Assembly: GCA_033721235.1 (NCBI GenBank)
Contig: JAWWAY010000006.1
Location: 1-64,000 of the forward strand
Direction of reading: 5' to 3'
DNA: 64,000 nt
From: UBA5078 sp033721235
Lineage (GTDB): Bacteria > Pseudomonadota > Gammaproteobacteria > Pseudomonadales > Pseudohongiellaceae
Below are positions 44,412-54,263 of this stretch, in pieces. The position numbers and the translations under genes are program-made. The stretch's first letter is position 1. Each line of letters begins with the position of its first letter. The notes under the pieces were generated by a model. The model did not search any database and was not told the DNA's origin. It worked only from the letters and a program-made list of their open reading frames with translations.

Positions 44412-44895
44412 TAAAGGTAAAGGCTTAACTTTAGTGTTGCTGTTGTCATTGTTTGGCTCTACTGCGCTCAATGCCGATAATATCCGCCACTTCGAGGCGT
44501 CGAGCTTGGCGAGTCTAAAGCAGGAATTTGCGGGGCAGCCTTTTGTGTTGAGTCTTTGGTCTATCGATTGCCTACCTTGTCGGGTAGAGCTGGAGATGCT
44601 TGGTGAGATAAAGAGGCAGTCTCCAGACTTTCCCTTGCTGTTGGTTTCGACAGACCCTATCGAGCAAAGAGAAGAGGCCGTTTACATACTAGAAGAGTAT
44701 GGTTTGGATGCCATCGACACTTGGATGTTTGCCGACTCATTTGTCGAGCGTCTGCGCTTTAGCATCGATCCTAATTGGTACGGCGAGCTGCCTCGCAGCT
44801 ATTTCTACGATGAGGATCACAATAGGCAGGCCCATAGCGGTATTCTCTCGCGCGAGGAGCTTAATCGCCTATTCCCACCAGCCGCCCAATTGTAG
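44404..44895 (+). CDS. TlpA-like periplasmic thioredoxin
   Basis: A 163-residue exported thioredoxin-fold protein. The signal peptide (hydrophobic residues 8–23, cleavage near ALNA) is followed by a thioredoxin core with FVLSLWSIDCLPCRVELEML. The active-site pair is C56-LP-C59, a CxxC of TlpA/ResA type. It starts eight bases before the propeller gene ends. Its likely job is to reduce or isomerise cysteines in the cysteine-rich propeller, or deliver a metal to it (inference from the coupling). No DsbD-like reductase lies nearby. Confidence 0.85.
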   Translation: MTNKGKGLTLVLLLSLFGSTALNADNIRHFEASSLASLKQEFAGQPFVLSLWSIDCLPCRVELEMLGEIKRQSPDFPLLLVSTDPIEQREEAVYILEEYGLDAIDTWMFADSFVERLRFSIDPNWYGELPRSYFYDEDHNRQAHSGILSREELNRLFPPAAQL

Positions 44896-45003
44896 TCTTC
44901 CTGCTAAAGGCGGCACTCGCCACATCGCCACAATCTTTTATTTTCCCGTCCCGAATGGCTATACTCTGCGCTCCAGTTTTGGGTGAGACATACGGAGTCG
45001 GTC

Positions 45004-45552
45004 ATGGCGGAGCAGTTTCCTGGGTTGAACGAGAAAATACGTGATTTCATTGCGCGGCAGCATATTTATTTTGTTGGCACGGCCGCGGGAGAAGGGCGGG
45101 TAAATGTGTCACCTAAGGGCCGCGACAGCCTGCGAATTATCGACGACAACAAAGTTATTTGGCTTAATTTGACCGGCAGCGGTAACGAAAGCGCGGCACA
45201 TATTCTAGATAATAATAGAATGACCATTATGTTCTGCTCCTTCGATAAACAACCGCTCATTCTTAGACTCTACGGAAAGGCGCGTGCGATACATCCTCGT
45301 GATAGTGAATGGGATTCGCTTCTTTCTCAGTTCGAGGAGACGGTAGGTGCAAGGCAGATTTTTGAACTGGATATAGACCTAGTGCAGACCTCTTGCGGCT
45401 ATGCCGTACCTAAATATAGTTTTGAAACTGAAAGAGATACCCTGAAGAACTGGGCAGAGAAGAAAGGGCCAGAAGAAGTTGAGAAATACTGGCGCGACAA
45501 TAATGTGAACAGTATGGATGGACTGCCGACTAATATCCTGGGTGATGTCTAG
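45004..45552 (+). CDS. Pyridoxamine 5'-phosphate oxidase-fold protein
   Basis: A 182-residue split-barrel flavin-binding-fold protein. The N-terminus IRDFIARQHIYFVGTAAGEGRVNVSPKGRDSLRI and the block LNLTGSGNESAAHILDNNRMTIMFCSFDKQPLILRLYGKA are typical of the PNPOx-like family. Such proteins may bind FMN or F420 and are often annotated only by fold. The GTG at 44983 is in frame, but the ATG at 45004 has GGAG seven bases upstream and is preferred. It converges on the ABC permease gene, 8 bases away, and has no functional neighbour. Confidence 0.85.
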   Translation: MAEQFPGLNEKIRDFIARQHIYFVGTAAGEGRVNVSPKGRDSLRIIDDNKVIWLNLTGSGNESAAHILDNNRMTIMFCSFDKQPLILRLYGKARAIHPRDSEWDSLLSQFEETVGARQIFELDIDLVQTSCGYAVPKYSFETERDTLKNWAEKKGPEEVEKYWRDNNVNSMDGLPTNILGDV

Positions 45553-45560
45553 GCTATCGC

Positions 45561-47150
45561 TTAAGGGCGATTGCGCAACATCGAGATAATTTCGATTATT
45601 CTAGGTGGCTGTCCAGTACGAAGAATGCTCTGTCTAAAAATCTTCCCTGAAAGCCAAAGCATTAAAGCAATGGTCAGAAGCAGTAATAGGGTGGTGCCCA
45701 CTGTGTCGATGAGAGGCGGTTGGGCTGCTGCTCTGTTCATCATCGTGAAGGGCGTGAAGAATGGTATCCACGACATGACGCGCGCTATGGGGCCATTAGG
45801 GTCTTGAGCAATAAATGTCATTGTTATCAACGGAGCCATGAGCAGCATTATCATGGGCATCATTAAGCTCTGGGCTTCTTTTAAGGTATTACATAAGCTG
45901 CCGATGGCCAGAAATAAACCAGCATAAAGTGCATAGCCTGCCAAATAGTAGAAAATAAAATACGGAATAAGCTCCGAGGAAAGTAGCACTTCCAACAGCT
46001 GGGATAGAATTTCAGTTTGGTTGCTTGGGTAAAAGTATACAAACCCCACAAAGGAGAGTAGCCACGCGGCGATGGTCGTAATGCCGCTGATACCGATGCC
46101 TAGTAATTTTCCCATCATAAGCTCTAGCGGCGTGACCGAAGCAAGCAAGACTTCGATAATGCGGTTCGACTTTTCTTCGATCGTATTGCTTAGTAAGTAT
46201 TGAACGCTTTGCATTAAGGACACAAACATCAGGTAAACAAAACCTACTGGCGCCCATTGGCGAATAGTATCGGCAACGCTGACTTGTTCTTCGCCTTCTT
46301 GCTTCTTGGGATCTAATCGGTTTACCGGTAATCGAGTGCGTTGCACCTCTCTTATCGCGGCTGTATCAATGCCACGGTTCTCATATTCTTTATTACGAAT
46401 AGCTCTGTTAATGCTGCGCTCGATCGCATTGGGCAGGCGAACATCCGTTAAGTTCCTGGCCCAGTATTGAATGCCCGAAGGGCTGGCGTTGTCTGGAGTC
46501 ATCGTGGCGCCGGGGCGAACAATGCCTTGCTGGACGTTCTCGGGAATGAGTATCACCGCAAACAAACTCACTCGGCTGCCGTCAACTAATAGTTGCCGCT
46601 CGCCGTTTAGCCATGGACGTAACTGTTCGATTATTTGCTCTGGAGCGGCTTGTGGGTCGATAGATTCAGGTAAGGGCGCAGCAAGAAACTGCTCACTCGG
46701 AGTTTCAAAGGGCGGTGCGTCTGCCTTCAGGCTTGGCGCGGCCATTGTAAGTGCAAAATTTAAACCCCCGTTGTCGAGCCATTCGTCCAGAGCAGCCACC
46801 TCGTCGGCATCGACATCGTTGATGAGCTGGTCAATTTGTTCATCGGCATCGGCACTATTTACACGTTGCTCAAAATCGGTCTCTTTTCTGTTTTCTATTA
46901 CGTAATTTACAAATTCTCGCAGTATTCGTCTTTGCTGCTCTTGCCTGATAGCGGTGTCTACCGCTTCTGCATACTGACCCGATTGATCAATGAGAATATA
47001 GTGGCGCGTAGGCGTGGAATCCGCCAATAGGGTCTGGAAGAAGAACACTGCAATTAGAATGATAGGAAACAGCAGTATGCCAACCCAGAAGCCCTTGGTC
47101 TTAATGTTTTCAATGTACTCGCGAATAGCAATGAGCCAAATGACTTTCAT
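45561..47150 (-). CDS. ABC-2 type exporter permease (NatB-like)
   Basis: A 529-residue membrane protein. One transmembrane helix lies at the N-terminus (about residues 20–40), followed by a large extracytoplasmic domain rich in Asp/Glu/Pro (about residues 45–275). Five or six further helices follow (about residues 305–510), including NTIEEKSNRIIEVLLASVTPLELMMGKLLGIG, the signature of ABC-2 permeases. NatAB-type exporters expel sodium or other cations and drugs; the substrate is not decided here. The ATG overlaps the ATPase gene by four bases, confirming a two-gene unit. Confidence 0.88.
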   Translation of the reverse strand: MKVIWLIAIREYIENIKTKGFWVGILLFPIILIAVFFFQTLLADSTPTRHYILIDQSGQYAEAVDTAIRQEQQRRILREFVNYVIENRKETDFEQRVNSADADEQIDQLINDVDADEVAALDEWLDNGGLNFALTMAAPSLKADAPPFETPSEQFLAAPLPESIDPQAAPEQIIEQLRPWLNGERQLLVDGSRVSLFAVILIPENVQQGIVRPGATMTPDNASPSGIQYWARNLTDVRLPNAIERSINRAIRNKEYENRGIDTAAIREVQRTRLPVNRLDPKKQEGEEQVSVADTIRQWAPVGFVYLMFVSLMQSVQYLLSNTIEEKSNRIIEVLLASVTPLELMMGKLLGIGISGITTIAAWLLSFVGFVYFYPSNQTEILSQLLEVLLSSELIPYFIFYYLAGYALYAGLFLAIGSLCNTLKEAQSLMMPMIMLLMAPLITMTFIAQDPNGPIARVMSWIPFFTPFTMMNRAAAQPPLIDTVGTTLLLLLTIALMLWLSGKIFRQSILRTGQPPRIIEIISMLRNRP

Positions 47151-48091
47151 CGTAAGCTATGCTCCTTCGCTTCACTACCTACTAAGTGAACAAACACATC
47201 GTGCAGGCTGGCTTGGGTGTGGTCAAAGTGACTTAGATTTAAACCTTTCTCGAAACAGTTTTGCAGTAATAACTGCGGATTCGTCTGCTCGTGAATGAGT
47301 ATTTCCCAGCGCTTTATATTAGAGCCCTGCGGCGGCGTTGCCTCGATAATATCGATGACCCCTTCAATTTGTCTCAATTGGCTAATATCGCCCGCACACT
47401 CGATGGTGACTCGCCGAGGAATAATCGCTCGGGCGTCGTCTAAACTGCCATCGAAAATCTTTTGGCCTTTCGCTATCAATAGCATTCGATCACAAAGGCG
47501 CTCGGCATGCTGCATAATATGAGTAGAGAAAATGACCGTCTGACCGTTGTTCGCCATATCTTTGATCAGCTGCTCCAGCACCTCCTGGTTGACGGGGTCA
47601 AGCCCAGAAAAAGGCTCATCTAGTATGACTAGTTCGGGATCATGGGCGACCGCGGATAAGACTTGCACTTTTTGACCCATGCCTTTGGAAAGAGATTCTA
47701 CTTTCGCGTTGCCGTAATCTTTCAAGCCATAACGCTTTAAAAGCTCGTCGGCACGTTTCTTTGCTAGGGGCTTTTTCATTCCCTTGAGCATGGCAAAGTA
47801 GCTGATAATGTCGCTGACCTTCATCTTCTTATAAAGGCCTTTCTCCTCGGGTAGGTAGCCGATGCGATGGCGCACATTAAGCGCACAGTTGTTCCCCAGT
47901 ATATTAATGCTACCGGTGTCGGGTTTGAGTATGTCGAGGATCATGCGGATGGTGGTTGTCTTGCCAGCCCCGTTGGGACCTAAGAAACCGTAGATGGAGC
48001 CTTTGGGTATAGTAAAGCTCATGTCTTGTACGGCAGCGAAACTACCGTATTTTTTACAGACATTGTTTAGCTCTAATATAGGCTCTTGCAT
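47147..48091 (-). CDS. ABC transporter ATPase (NatA-like)
   Basis: A 314-residue ATP-binding subunit. Walker A GFLGPNGAGKTTTIR, the Q-loop near LPEEKGLYKKMKV, signature LSKGMGQKVQVLSA, Walker B ELVILDEPFSGLDPVN and switch His in VIFSTHIMQHAE are all present. After the core (residues 1–220) a C-terminal domain of about 90 residues follows, as in NatA/DrrA-type exporters. It is the first gene of the natA-natB-like unit, and the 106-base gap upstream to gltD contains three inverted repeats. Confidence 0.92.
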   Translation of the reverse strand: MQEPILELNNVCKKYGSFAAVQDMSFTIPKGSIYGFLGPNGAGKTTTIRMILDILKPDTGSINILGNNCALNVRHRIGYLPEEKGLYKKMKVSDIISYFAMLKGMKKPLAKKRADELLKRYGLKDYGNAKVESLSKGMGQKVQVLSAVAHDPELVILDEPFSGLDPVNQEVLEQLIKDMANNGQTVIFSTHIMQHAERLCDRMLLIAKGQKIFDGSLDDARAIIPRRVTIECAGDISQLRQIEGVIDIIEATPPQGSNIKRWEILIHEQTNPQLLLQNCFEKGLNLSHFDHTQASLHDVFVHLVGSEAKEHSLR

Positions 48092-48123
48092 AGGATATCC
48101 CTAAGGCGCGCTTGGCCTTTTAA

Positions 48124-48217
48124 AAATGACGAAGTCATTTGGCGCGCTTCACATACTACCAGCGAAACTCGCCGGTAGCATGCTTTCATGTGAGTTCTTA
48201 GCGAGCTAAGAACTCAC
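48124..48217. repeat. Three successive inverted repeats after gltD
   Basis: Hairpin A: AAATGAC-GAA-GTCATTT (48124–48140), followed by T's on the minus strand, so it can act as a weak terminator for gltD. Hairpin B: 9-base arms with one G-U pair (48156–48164/48170–48178). Hairpin C: perfect 12-base arms around CGAG (48190–48201/48206–48217), covering the gltD stop codon. They are distinct sequences. Confidence 0.55.
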
Positions 48218-49634
48218 TAATGGCGTCAGCCACTAAGCGGCCTTCATCAATCGCGCGAACGACCAGTGACTGACCGCGACGACAGTCTCCCGCCGCAAAC
48301 ACTTTAGGGTGGCTCGTATCGAAAGCCTTATAAGCAGCTTTGTAGTTAGAACGTTGGTCTAGCTCTAAGCCCAGTGGCTCGCTGACGTAGTGCTCTGGTC
48401 CAAGGAAGCCCATAGACAATAGAATGAGGTCTGCTTCCCAGAAGTTAATCGTACCGGGAATCTCCTGGAACTTATTATCTACTTTCACAGTATTGATGCC
48501 GAGGAGATTACCATCGGAGTCGCGTACAAACTCTTTGCCCGAAATTGAGTAAGCACGGGGGTCGGAACCAAATCTGTGCTGAGCTTCAATGTGGCCATAG
48601 TCTTCGCGATAAATCTTCGGCCATAAAGGCCATGGGTTATCCTCGGCACGTTCGATTGGTGGGCGAGGCATAATCTCGAAATTCACCAAAGACTTACAAC
48701 CGTGACGCAGCGACGTTGCGATACAGTCAGTACCTGTATCACCACCCCCAATCACGATAACGTTTTTGTCTTTCGCGTTGATGTAATTCCCATCTTTTAA
48801 GTCTGAATCCAAGAGGCTCTTCGTATTGGCCGTCAAGAACTCCATAGCGAAGTGAATGCCTGAGCCTTCGCGGTGAGGGATCTTCAGATCACGCGGAGTA
48901 GTTGCGCCCGTGGCTAGACACAGCGCGTCTACTTCGCTAAGAAGCTTGTCTACATCGATGCCGTTAGGGCCTTGGCCACCAACATCAGCGTTGACTACGA
49001 ATTTTACGCCTTCCTCTTCGAGTAGTTTAACGCGACGATCTACAACGTCTTTCTCGAGTTTCATATTTGGAATGCCGTACATCAACAGGCCGCCAATACG
49101 GTCGGCACGTTCATAAACCGTAACCTCGTGACCAACTTTATTAAGTTGTGCCGCTGCCGCAAGTCCAGCAGGGCCAGAGCCGACAATCGCGACCTTCTTG
49201 CCAGTGCGAGTGGCTGGTGGGTTCGCTGTTACCCAGCCTTGCTCGAAGCCCTTATCGATAATGGCATTCTCAATGTTCTTGATGGTGACAGCAGGCTCGT
49301 GAATACCGAGCACACAAGAGCCTTCACAAGGAGCAGGGCAGACTCGGCCCGTAAACTCTGGGAAGTTGTTTGTCTTGTGTAAGCGATCTAGTGCATCACG
49401 CCATTGACCCTTGTAGACCAAATCGTTCCACTCGGGAATGAGGTTGTAGACGGGACAACCATCGCCCGACTGACAAAATGGCACGCCACAGTCCATGCAG
49501 CGAGCGCCCTGTGTGGCGAGCTTGCTGTCGTCGTGGGGAGTGTAGATTTCTTTATAGTCGAGTAAGCGCTCCGCTGGTTCGCGGTATGGCACTACTTCTC
49601 TTTCAAATTCTTTAAAGCCAGTTGGTTTGCCCAT
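48198..49634 (-). CDS. gltD: Glutamate synthase (NADPH) small subunit
   Basis: A 478-residue flavoprotein that passes electrons from NADPH to GltB through FAD and iron-sulfur clusters. The start MGKPTGFKEFERE is canonical; a TTG 12 bases upstream also lies in frame but is less likely. Iron-sulfur cysteines occur in CMDCGVPFCQSGDGCP and RVCPAPCEGSCVLG; the FAD loop is VAIVGSGPAGLAAA and the NADPH loop VIVIGGGDTGTDC. The C-terminal FAD-binding FAAGDCRRGQSLVVRAI is also present. It is 54 bases downstream of gltB, the usual operon order. Confidence 0.97.
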   Translation of the reverse strand: MGKPTGFKEFEREVVPYREPAERLLDYKEIYTPHDDSKLATQGARCMDCGVPFCQSGDGCPVYNLIPEWNDLVYKGQWRDALDRLHKTNNFPEFTGRVCPAPCEGSCVLGIHEPAVTIKNIENAIIDKGFEQGWVTANPPATRTGKKVAIVGSGPAGLAAAAQLNKVGHEVTVYERADRIGGLLMYGIPNMKLEKDVVDRRVKLLEEEGVKFVVNADVGGQGPNGIDVDKLLSEVDALCLATGATTPRDLKIPHREGSGIHFAMEFLTANTKSLLDSDLKDGNYINAKDKNVIVIGGGDTGTDCIATSLRHGCKSLVNFEIMPRPPIERAEDNPWPLWPKIYREDYGHIEAQHRFGSDPRAYSISGKEFVRDSDGNLLGINTVKVDNKFQEIPGTINFWEADLILLSMGFLGPEHYVSEPLGLELDQRSNYKAAYKAFDTSHPKVFAAGDCRRGQSLVVRAIDEGRLVADAISEFLAR

Positions 49635-49688
49635 CAGTACATCCAAATTTAATCAAATATTCTCGTTTATCGCGTTAAATGCAGGTGT

Positions 49689-52600
49689 TTACACTGCCGC
49701 CGTCTGTTTCTCATCCTTTGCTGCCCGCTCAGCGAGAACACGTTTGTAGTCAGTTGGCATTACTTTCACGAACTCTTTTACAGCAATATCCCAGTTATCC
49801 AATATTTCTTTGGCCACTGGTGAGTCTGTGTATTTATAGTGGTTCGATATCAGGGTTTTTAACTCCTGAGTATCTGTATCGGTAACCACTGGCTCTAGTT
49901 CGTAAGTTTCAGCATTGCATTGCTTGATAAAGTCTTTATCACGGTCCCACACATAGGTCACACCGCCACTCATGCCGGCACCAAAGTTGCGACCAGTCTT
50001 TCCTAGAATCACAACGCGACCGCCAGTCATGTATTCGCAGCCGTGATCGCCAATGCCTTCTACAACGGCGCAGGCACCACTGTTTCGTACGGCGAAACGC
50101 TCTGCTGCGATGCCGCGGATATAAGCCTCACCGCTCGTTGCACCGTAAAGGTTTACGTTGCCCGCGATGATGTTTTCTTCCGCTTTAAAGCTGCTGACTT
50201 TCGGTGGGTAAATAATAATCTTGCCGCCCGAGAGGCCTTTACCAACGTAGTCGTTAGCATCGCCTTCAACGGTTAGGGTGATACCCTTGGCAAGGAACGC
50301 CCCCAAGCTTTGGCCAGCAGAGCCTTTGAGTTTTACATTGATCGTATCGTCTGGAAGCATTTCTTCCTTCCAGCGCTTGGCCACTTCGCTGGACAACATG
50401 GTGCCAACAACGCGGTTGATATTGATGATCGGTAACTCGAAGCTCACTTTCTCGCCGGATTCCAGCGCTGGGCGTGCGAGTTTGATAATCTCGTTATCCA
50501 GTGCTTTGTCTAGGCCGTGGTCTTGTTCGATAGTCTGGTAAACCTCGGTGCCATCGAAGATGATCTTCGCTGGTGAGAGAATGCGAGACAGATCAAGCCC
50601 ACTGGCTTTCCAGTGGTTAATTGCTTTGTCTGTTTCCAGTAAGTCTACGCGGCCAATCATGTCGTTCACTTTGCGAATGCCCAGAGAAGCCATGATTTCG
50701 CGCATCTCTTCGGCCACCATGAACAGGTAGTTCACAACGTGCTCTGGCTTACCTTTAAACTTCTTACGTAGCTCTTTATCTTGAGTCGCGATACCGACTG
50801 GGCAAGTGTTCAAGTGACACTTGCGCATCATGATGCAACCCAGCGTAATTAGCGGAGCTGTTGCGAAACCGTACTCTTCAGCACCTAACAGCGCCGCTAT
50901 GGCAACATCGCGGCCTGTTTTGAGTTGGCCGTCAGTTTGTACAACAACGCGCGAGCGTAGGTTGTTCATCACCAGTGTTTGGTGAGTCTCGGCAAGACCA
51001 AGCTCCCATGGCAGGCCAGCGTGCTTGATAGAGGTGAGCGGAGATGCGCCCGTGCCGCCATCATGACCGGCAATTACCAAGTGGTCAGTCTTTGCCTTTG
51101 TAACACCCGCCGCAACTGTGCCTACGCCGATTTCTGATACTAGCTTAACGCTGATGCGAGCCTGACGATTCGCGTTTTTCAAATCGTGAATGAGCTGCGC
51201 AATATCTTCGATCGAATAGATATCGTGGTGCGGGGGAGGGCTAATTAGGCCAACGCCAGGAGTCGAGTGGCGGATCTTGGCGATGTAGTCATCGACCTTG
51301 CCGCCAGGTAGCTCGCCACCTTCGCCGGGCTTAGCGCCCTGAGAAATTTTGATCTGTAGTTCATCTGCATTGTTTAGGTACCAGATGGTGACACCGAAGC
51401 GGCCAGAGGCAACCTGCTTAATGGCAGAGCGCTTAGAGTCGCCGTTCTCCATTGGGCTAAAGCGATTAGTGTCTTCACCGCCTTCACCGGTGTTGGACTT
51501 GCCGCCCAAACGGTTCATGGCGATAGCAAGAGACTCGTGAGACTCAGTAGAGATTGAGCCAAGGCTCATTGCGCCCGTGGCGAAACGCTTAACGATCTCG
51601 CTGGCAGGTTCTACTTCGTCAATAGAGATAGCTTGTGTGTCTTTCTTGAATGAAAGCAGGCCGCGCAGAGTACAGGCGCGCGTTGTTTCTTCATTCGTAT
51701 GTTTAGCAAATGCGTGGTAGGCGTCCGCACTATTAGTGCGCGCAGCGACCTGCAAGTTTGCAATGCTGCTTGGATCCCACATATGGCTATCGCCACCGTT
51801 ACGCCAATGCATATCACCTGGGTTGTTGAGAACAGGGATGCGGGTAACGCCTGGGGCAGGGAAGCCATTTCTGTGTCGACGCTCAGTTTCTTCGATCAAT
51901 GTCTCGAAGCTGATGCCTTGAACGCGACTAGCAGTACCTACAAAGCAGCGGTCCACGATCTCATCGGCCAAACCAACGATTTCGAAAATCTGTGCGCCTT
52001 TATAAGACTGCAGAGTTGAGATGCCCATTTTCGCCATAACTTTGAGCATGCCTTTGGCAACACCCTTCTTATAAGCGTAAACAAGACTGTCTTCGGTTGC
52101 GAAGGTATCGCCAAGCAGGCCGTCGTTGCGCGCCTGCCATAGGGCTTCGAAAGCTAGGTATGGGTTGATAGCGTCGGCACCATAGCCTGTTAGTAGGCAG
52201 TGGTGGTGAACTTCACGGGCTTCACCCGTCTCAATCACAATACCGATCTTAGATCGCAAGTGAGCAGAGATTAGATGGTGGTGTACGGCGCCACATGCGA
52301 TTAAAGCGCTTAGCGGTACGCGGTGCTCATCGATTGCACGATCCGACAGAATAACGAAAGAGTAGTTCTCAGCAATCGCAGACTCTGCTTCTTGGCAGAT
52401 GCGATCTAGGGCCTTCTTGAAGCCATTCTCTTCTTTGCTATCGTAAGTAATGTCGATGAGCTTAGAGCGCATATTGCGGTAGTCCATCTCTTTGATGGCG
52501 CTCATTTCTTGGTTAGACAGAATCGGGTGCTCTAAGCTTAGGCGATGAGCTTGCTCTTCTGTCGTTTCCAGCAGGTTGCCCTCTGGCCCAATAAAGCACT

Positions 52601-54263
52601 GGAGCGACATGACCACTTCTTCACGAATCGAGTCGATTGGTGGGTTAGTGATTTGTGCGAACAGTTGCTTGAAGTAGTCGTATACCATGCGCGACTTGTC
52701 TGACAGACAGGCCAATGCGGAGTCATTGCCCATAGAACCTAGCGGATCGCGAAGCTCTTTTACCAATGGCAGCAACATAAACTGCATGGTCTCTGTTGTG
52801 TAGCCGAATGCTTGCATGCGTTGTAGGACGTTTTCGCCATCCAGTGAATGAGCAGACGTTTTAGTAGCGATATCAGCTAATGTGACGCGCTGGTTTGCTA
52901 GCCACTGGGCGTAGTCTCGCTTGCTAGCAATGCTTTCTTTCAGCTCTTCGTCTGGAATTAGGCGGCCTTCTTCGAAGTCCAATAGGAACATGCGGCCTGG
53001 CTGCAGACGGCCTTTTAGTTTGACGTTCTCTGGATCAACCATGACTACACCCACTTCCGATGCCATGATGACGATATCGTCATGGGTCACGTAGTAGCGG
53101 CTGGGGCGCAGGCCGTTACGGTCTAGAACGGCGCCGATATAATGGCCGTCGGTAAATACTATAGAAGCAGGACCATCCCAAGGCTCCATCAGGGCAGAGT
53201 GGTACTCATAGAAGTCTTTCTTAGTCTGGGACATATTAACGTCTGACTGCCATGCCTCTGGCACCATCATCATGATGGCTTCCTGCAGTGAGCGGCCGGA
53301 TAGCAGCATGAACTCAAGAACCGAGTCGAAAGAGCCTGAGTCGGAGCAGTCTGCGTCGATCACAGGGAATAGCTCTTTCATATTGTCGCCGAACAGGTCG
53401 GATGCGACAGTGCCTTCGCGGGCTACCATTTGGTTAACATTGCCGCGGAGTGTGTTGATTTCACCGTTGTGGCTCATGAATCGATTGGGCTGCGCGCGGT
53501 CCCAAGAAGGGAATGTGTTCGTACTAAAGCGCGAGTGAACCATCGCCAAGTGTGTTTCACAGCCAGTGTTTGTTAAATCTTTGTAGAAAGGGAATAGCTG
53601 GCCCGGAGTCAGCATACCTTTATAGACAATGACTTTAGTGGACAGCGAACAGGCGTATACCATTTTCGCTTCCGTTAGGGAGCTATCGCCACGTAATTGG
53701 TGGGTAAAGCGTTTGCGAGCTACGTATAGACGGCGCTCGAAATCGTCTTGACTTAGGCCGTCGGCAGCGCCAACAAATAATTGTGCGATGTGAGGCTGTG
53801 CCGTTCGGGCTGCTGGGCCAACATCTGCGGCATCGGCATCTACCGGTACATCTCTCCAGCCCAACACTGTCTGGCCTTCGTTGGCGATCATTTCATTGAT
53901 TACGGCAACGCTTTTGGCGCGTTCTTCGGCGATCTGAGGTAGGAAAATATTACCGACTGCATATTTGCCAGCTTCCGGAAGCTCTATGCCAAGCTCGTTC
54001 TTGGCTACTTTTTGGAAGAAAGAGTGAGGCAGTGCCATCAGGATGCCCGCTCCGTCGCCGGTATTGGCCTCGAAGCCACAGCCGCCGCGGTGATCCATGC
54101 GCGAGTTCAGGTGGTAGGCGTCCAGCATGACTTTGTGGCTGGGGCGCCCTTTGATATCGGCAACGAAGCCCACACCACAAGAGTCTTTCTCGCTGCTTGG
54201 ATCGTACAAGCCGGTTTTCTCAGGAAAGCCGAATTTATATGGGATTTGGGCGTTGTTGCTCAT
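49689..54263 (-). CDS. gltB: Glutamate synthase (NADPH) large subunit
   Basis: A 1524-residue enzyme converting glutamine and 2-oxoglutarate into two glutamates. The N-terminal glutaminase domain starts after a short propeptide at C29 (SEKDSCGVGFVADI), the catalytic cysteine after cleavage. The central domain, the FMN-binding synthase domain with GGTGASPLTSIKHAG, and the iron-sulfur cysteines in CIMMRKCHLNTCPVG follow. The C-terminal GXGXG beta-helix ends the chain. An in-frame TTG at 54341 would add 26 residues; the ATG at 54263 gives the usual propeptide length and is preferred, though neither has a strong ribosome-binding site. With GSIII at 59.6 kb it completes a GS/GOGAT cycle for ammonium assimilation. 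Confidence 0.96.
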   Translation of the reverse strand: MSNNAQIPYKFGFPEKTGLYDPSSEKDSCGVGFVADIKGRPSHKVMLDAYHLNSRMDHRGGCGFEANTGDGAGILMALPHSFFQKVAKNELGIELPEAGKYAVGNIFLPQIAEERAKSVAVINEMIANEGQTVLGWRDVPVDADAADVGPAARTAQPHIAQLFVGAADGLSQDDFERRLYVARKRFTHQLRGDSSLTEAKMVYACSLSTKVIVYKGMLTPGQLFPFYKDLTNTGCETHLAMVHSRFSTNTFPSWDRAQPNRFMSHNGEINTLRGNVNQMVAREGTVASDLFGDNMKELFPVIDADCSDSGSFDSVLEFMLLSGRSLQEAIMMMVPEAWQSDVNMSQTKKDFYEYHSALMEPWDGPASIVFTDGHYIGAVLDRNGLRPSRYYVTHDDIVIMASEVGVVMVDPENVKLKGRLQPGRMFLLDFEEGRLIPDEELKESIASKRDYAQWLANQRVTLADIATKTSAHSLDGENVLQRMQAFGYTTETMQFMLLPLVKELRDPLGSMGNDSALACLSDKSRMVYDYFKQLFAQITNPPIDSIREEVVMSLQCFIGPEGNLLETTEEQAHRLSLEHPILSNQEMSAIKEMDYRNMRSKLIDITYDSKEENGFKKALDRICQEAESAIAENYSFVILSDRAIDEHRVPLSALIACGAVHHHLISAHLRSKIGIVIETGEAREVHHHCLLTGYGADAINPYLAFEALWQARNDGLLGDTFATEDSLVYAYKKGVAKGMLKVMAKMGISTLQSYKGAQIFEIVGLADEIVDRCFVGTASRVQGISFETLIEETERRHRNGFPAPGVTRIPVLNNPGDMHWRNGGDSHMWDPSSIANLQVAARTNSADAYHAFAKHTNEETTRACTLRGLLSFKKDTQAISIDEVEPASEIVKRFATGAMSLGSISTESHESLAIAMNRLGGKSNTGEGGEDTNRFSPMENGDSKRSAIKQVASGRFGVTIWYLNNADELQIKISQGAKPGEGGELPGGKVDDYIAKIRHSTPGVGLISPPPHHDIYSIEDIAQLIHDLKNANRQARISVKLVSEIGVGTVAAGVTKAKTDHLVIAGHDGGTGASPLTSIKHAGLPWELGLAETHQTLVMNNLRSRVVVQTDGQLKTGRDVAIAALLGAEEYGFATAPLITLGCIMMRKCHLNTCPVGIATQDKELRKKFKGKPEHVVNYLFMVAEEMREIMASLGIRKVNDMIGRVDLLETDKAINHWKASGLDLSRILSPAKIIFDGTEVYQTIEQDHGLDKALDNEIIKLARPALESGEKVSFELPIININRVVGTMLSSEVAKRWKEEMLPDDTINVKLKGSAGQSLGAFLAKGITLTVEGDANDYVGKGLSGGKIIIYPPKVSSFKAEENIIAGNVNLYGATSGEAYIRGIAAERFAVRNSGACAVVEGIGDHGCEYMTGGRVVILGKTGRNFGAGMSGGVTYVWDRDKDFIKQCNAETYELEPVVTDTDTQELKTLISNHYKYTDSPVAKEILDNWDIAVKEFVKVMPTDYKRVLAERAAKDEKQTAAV

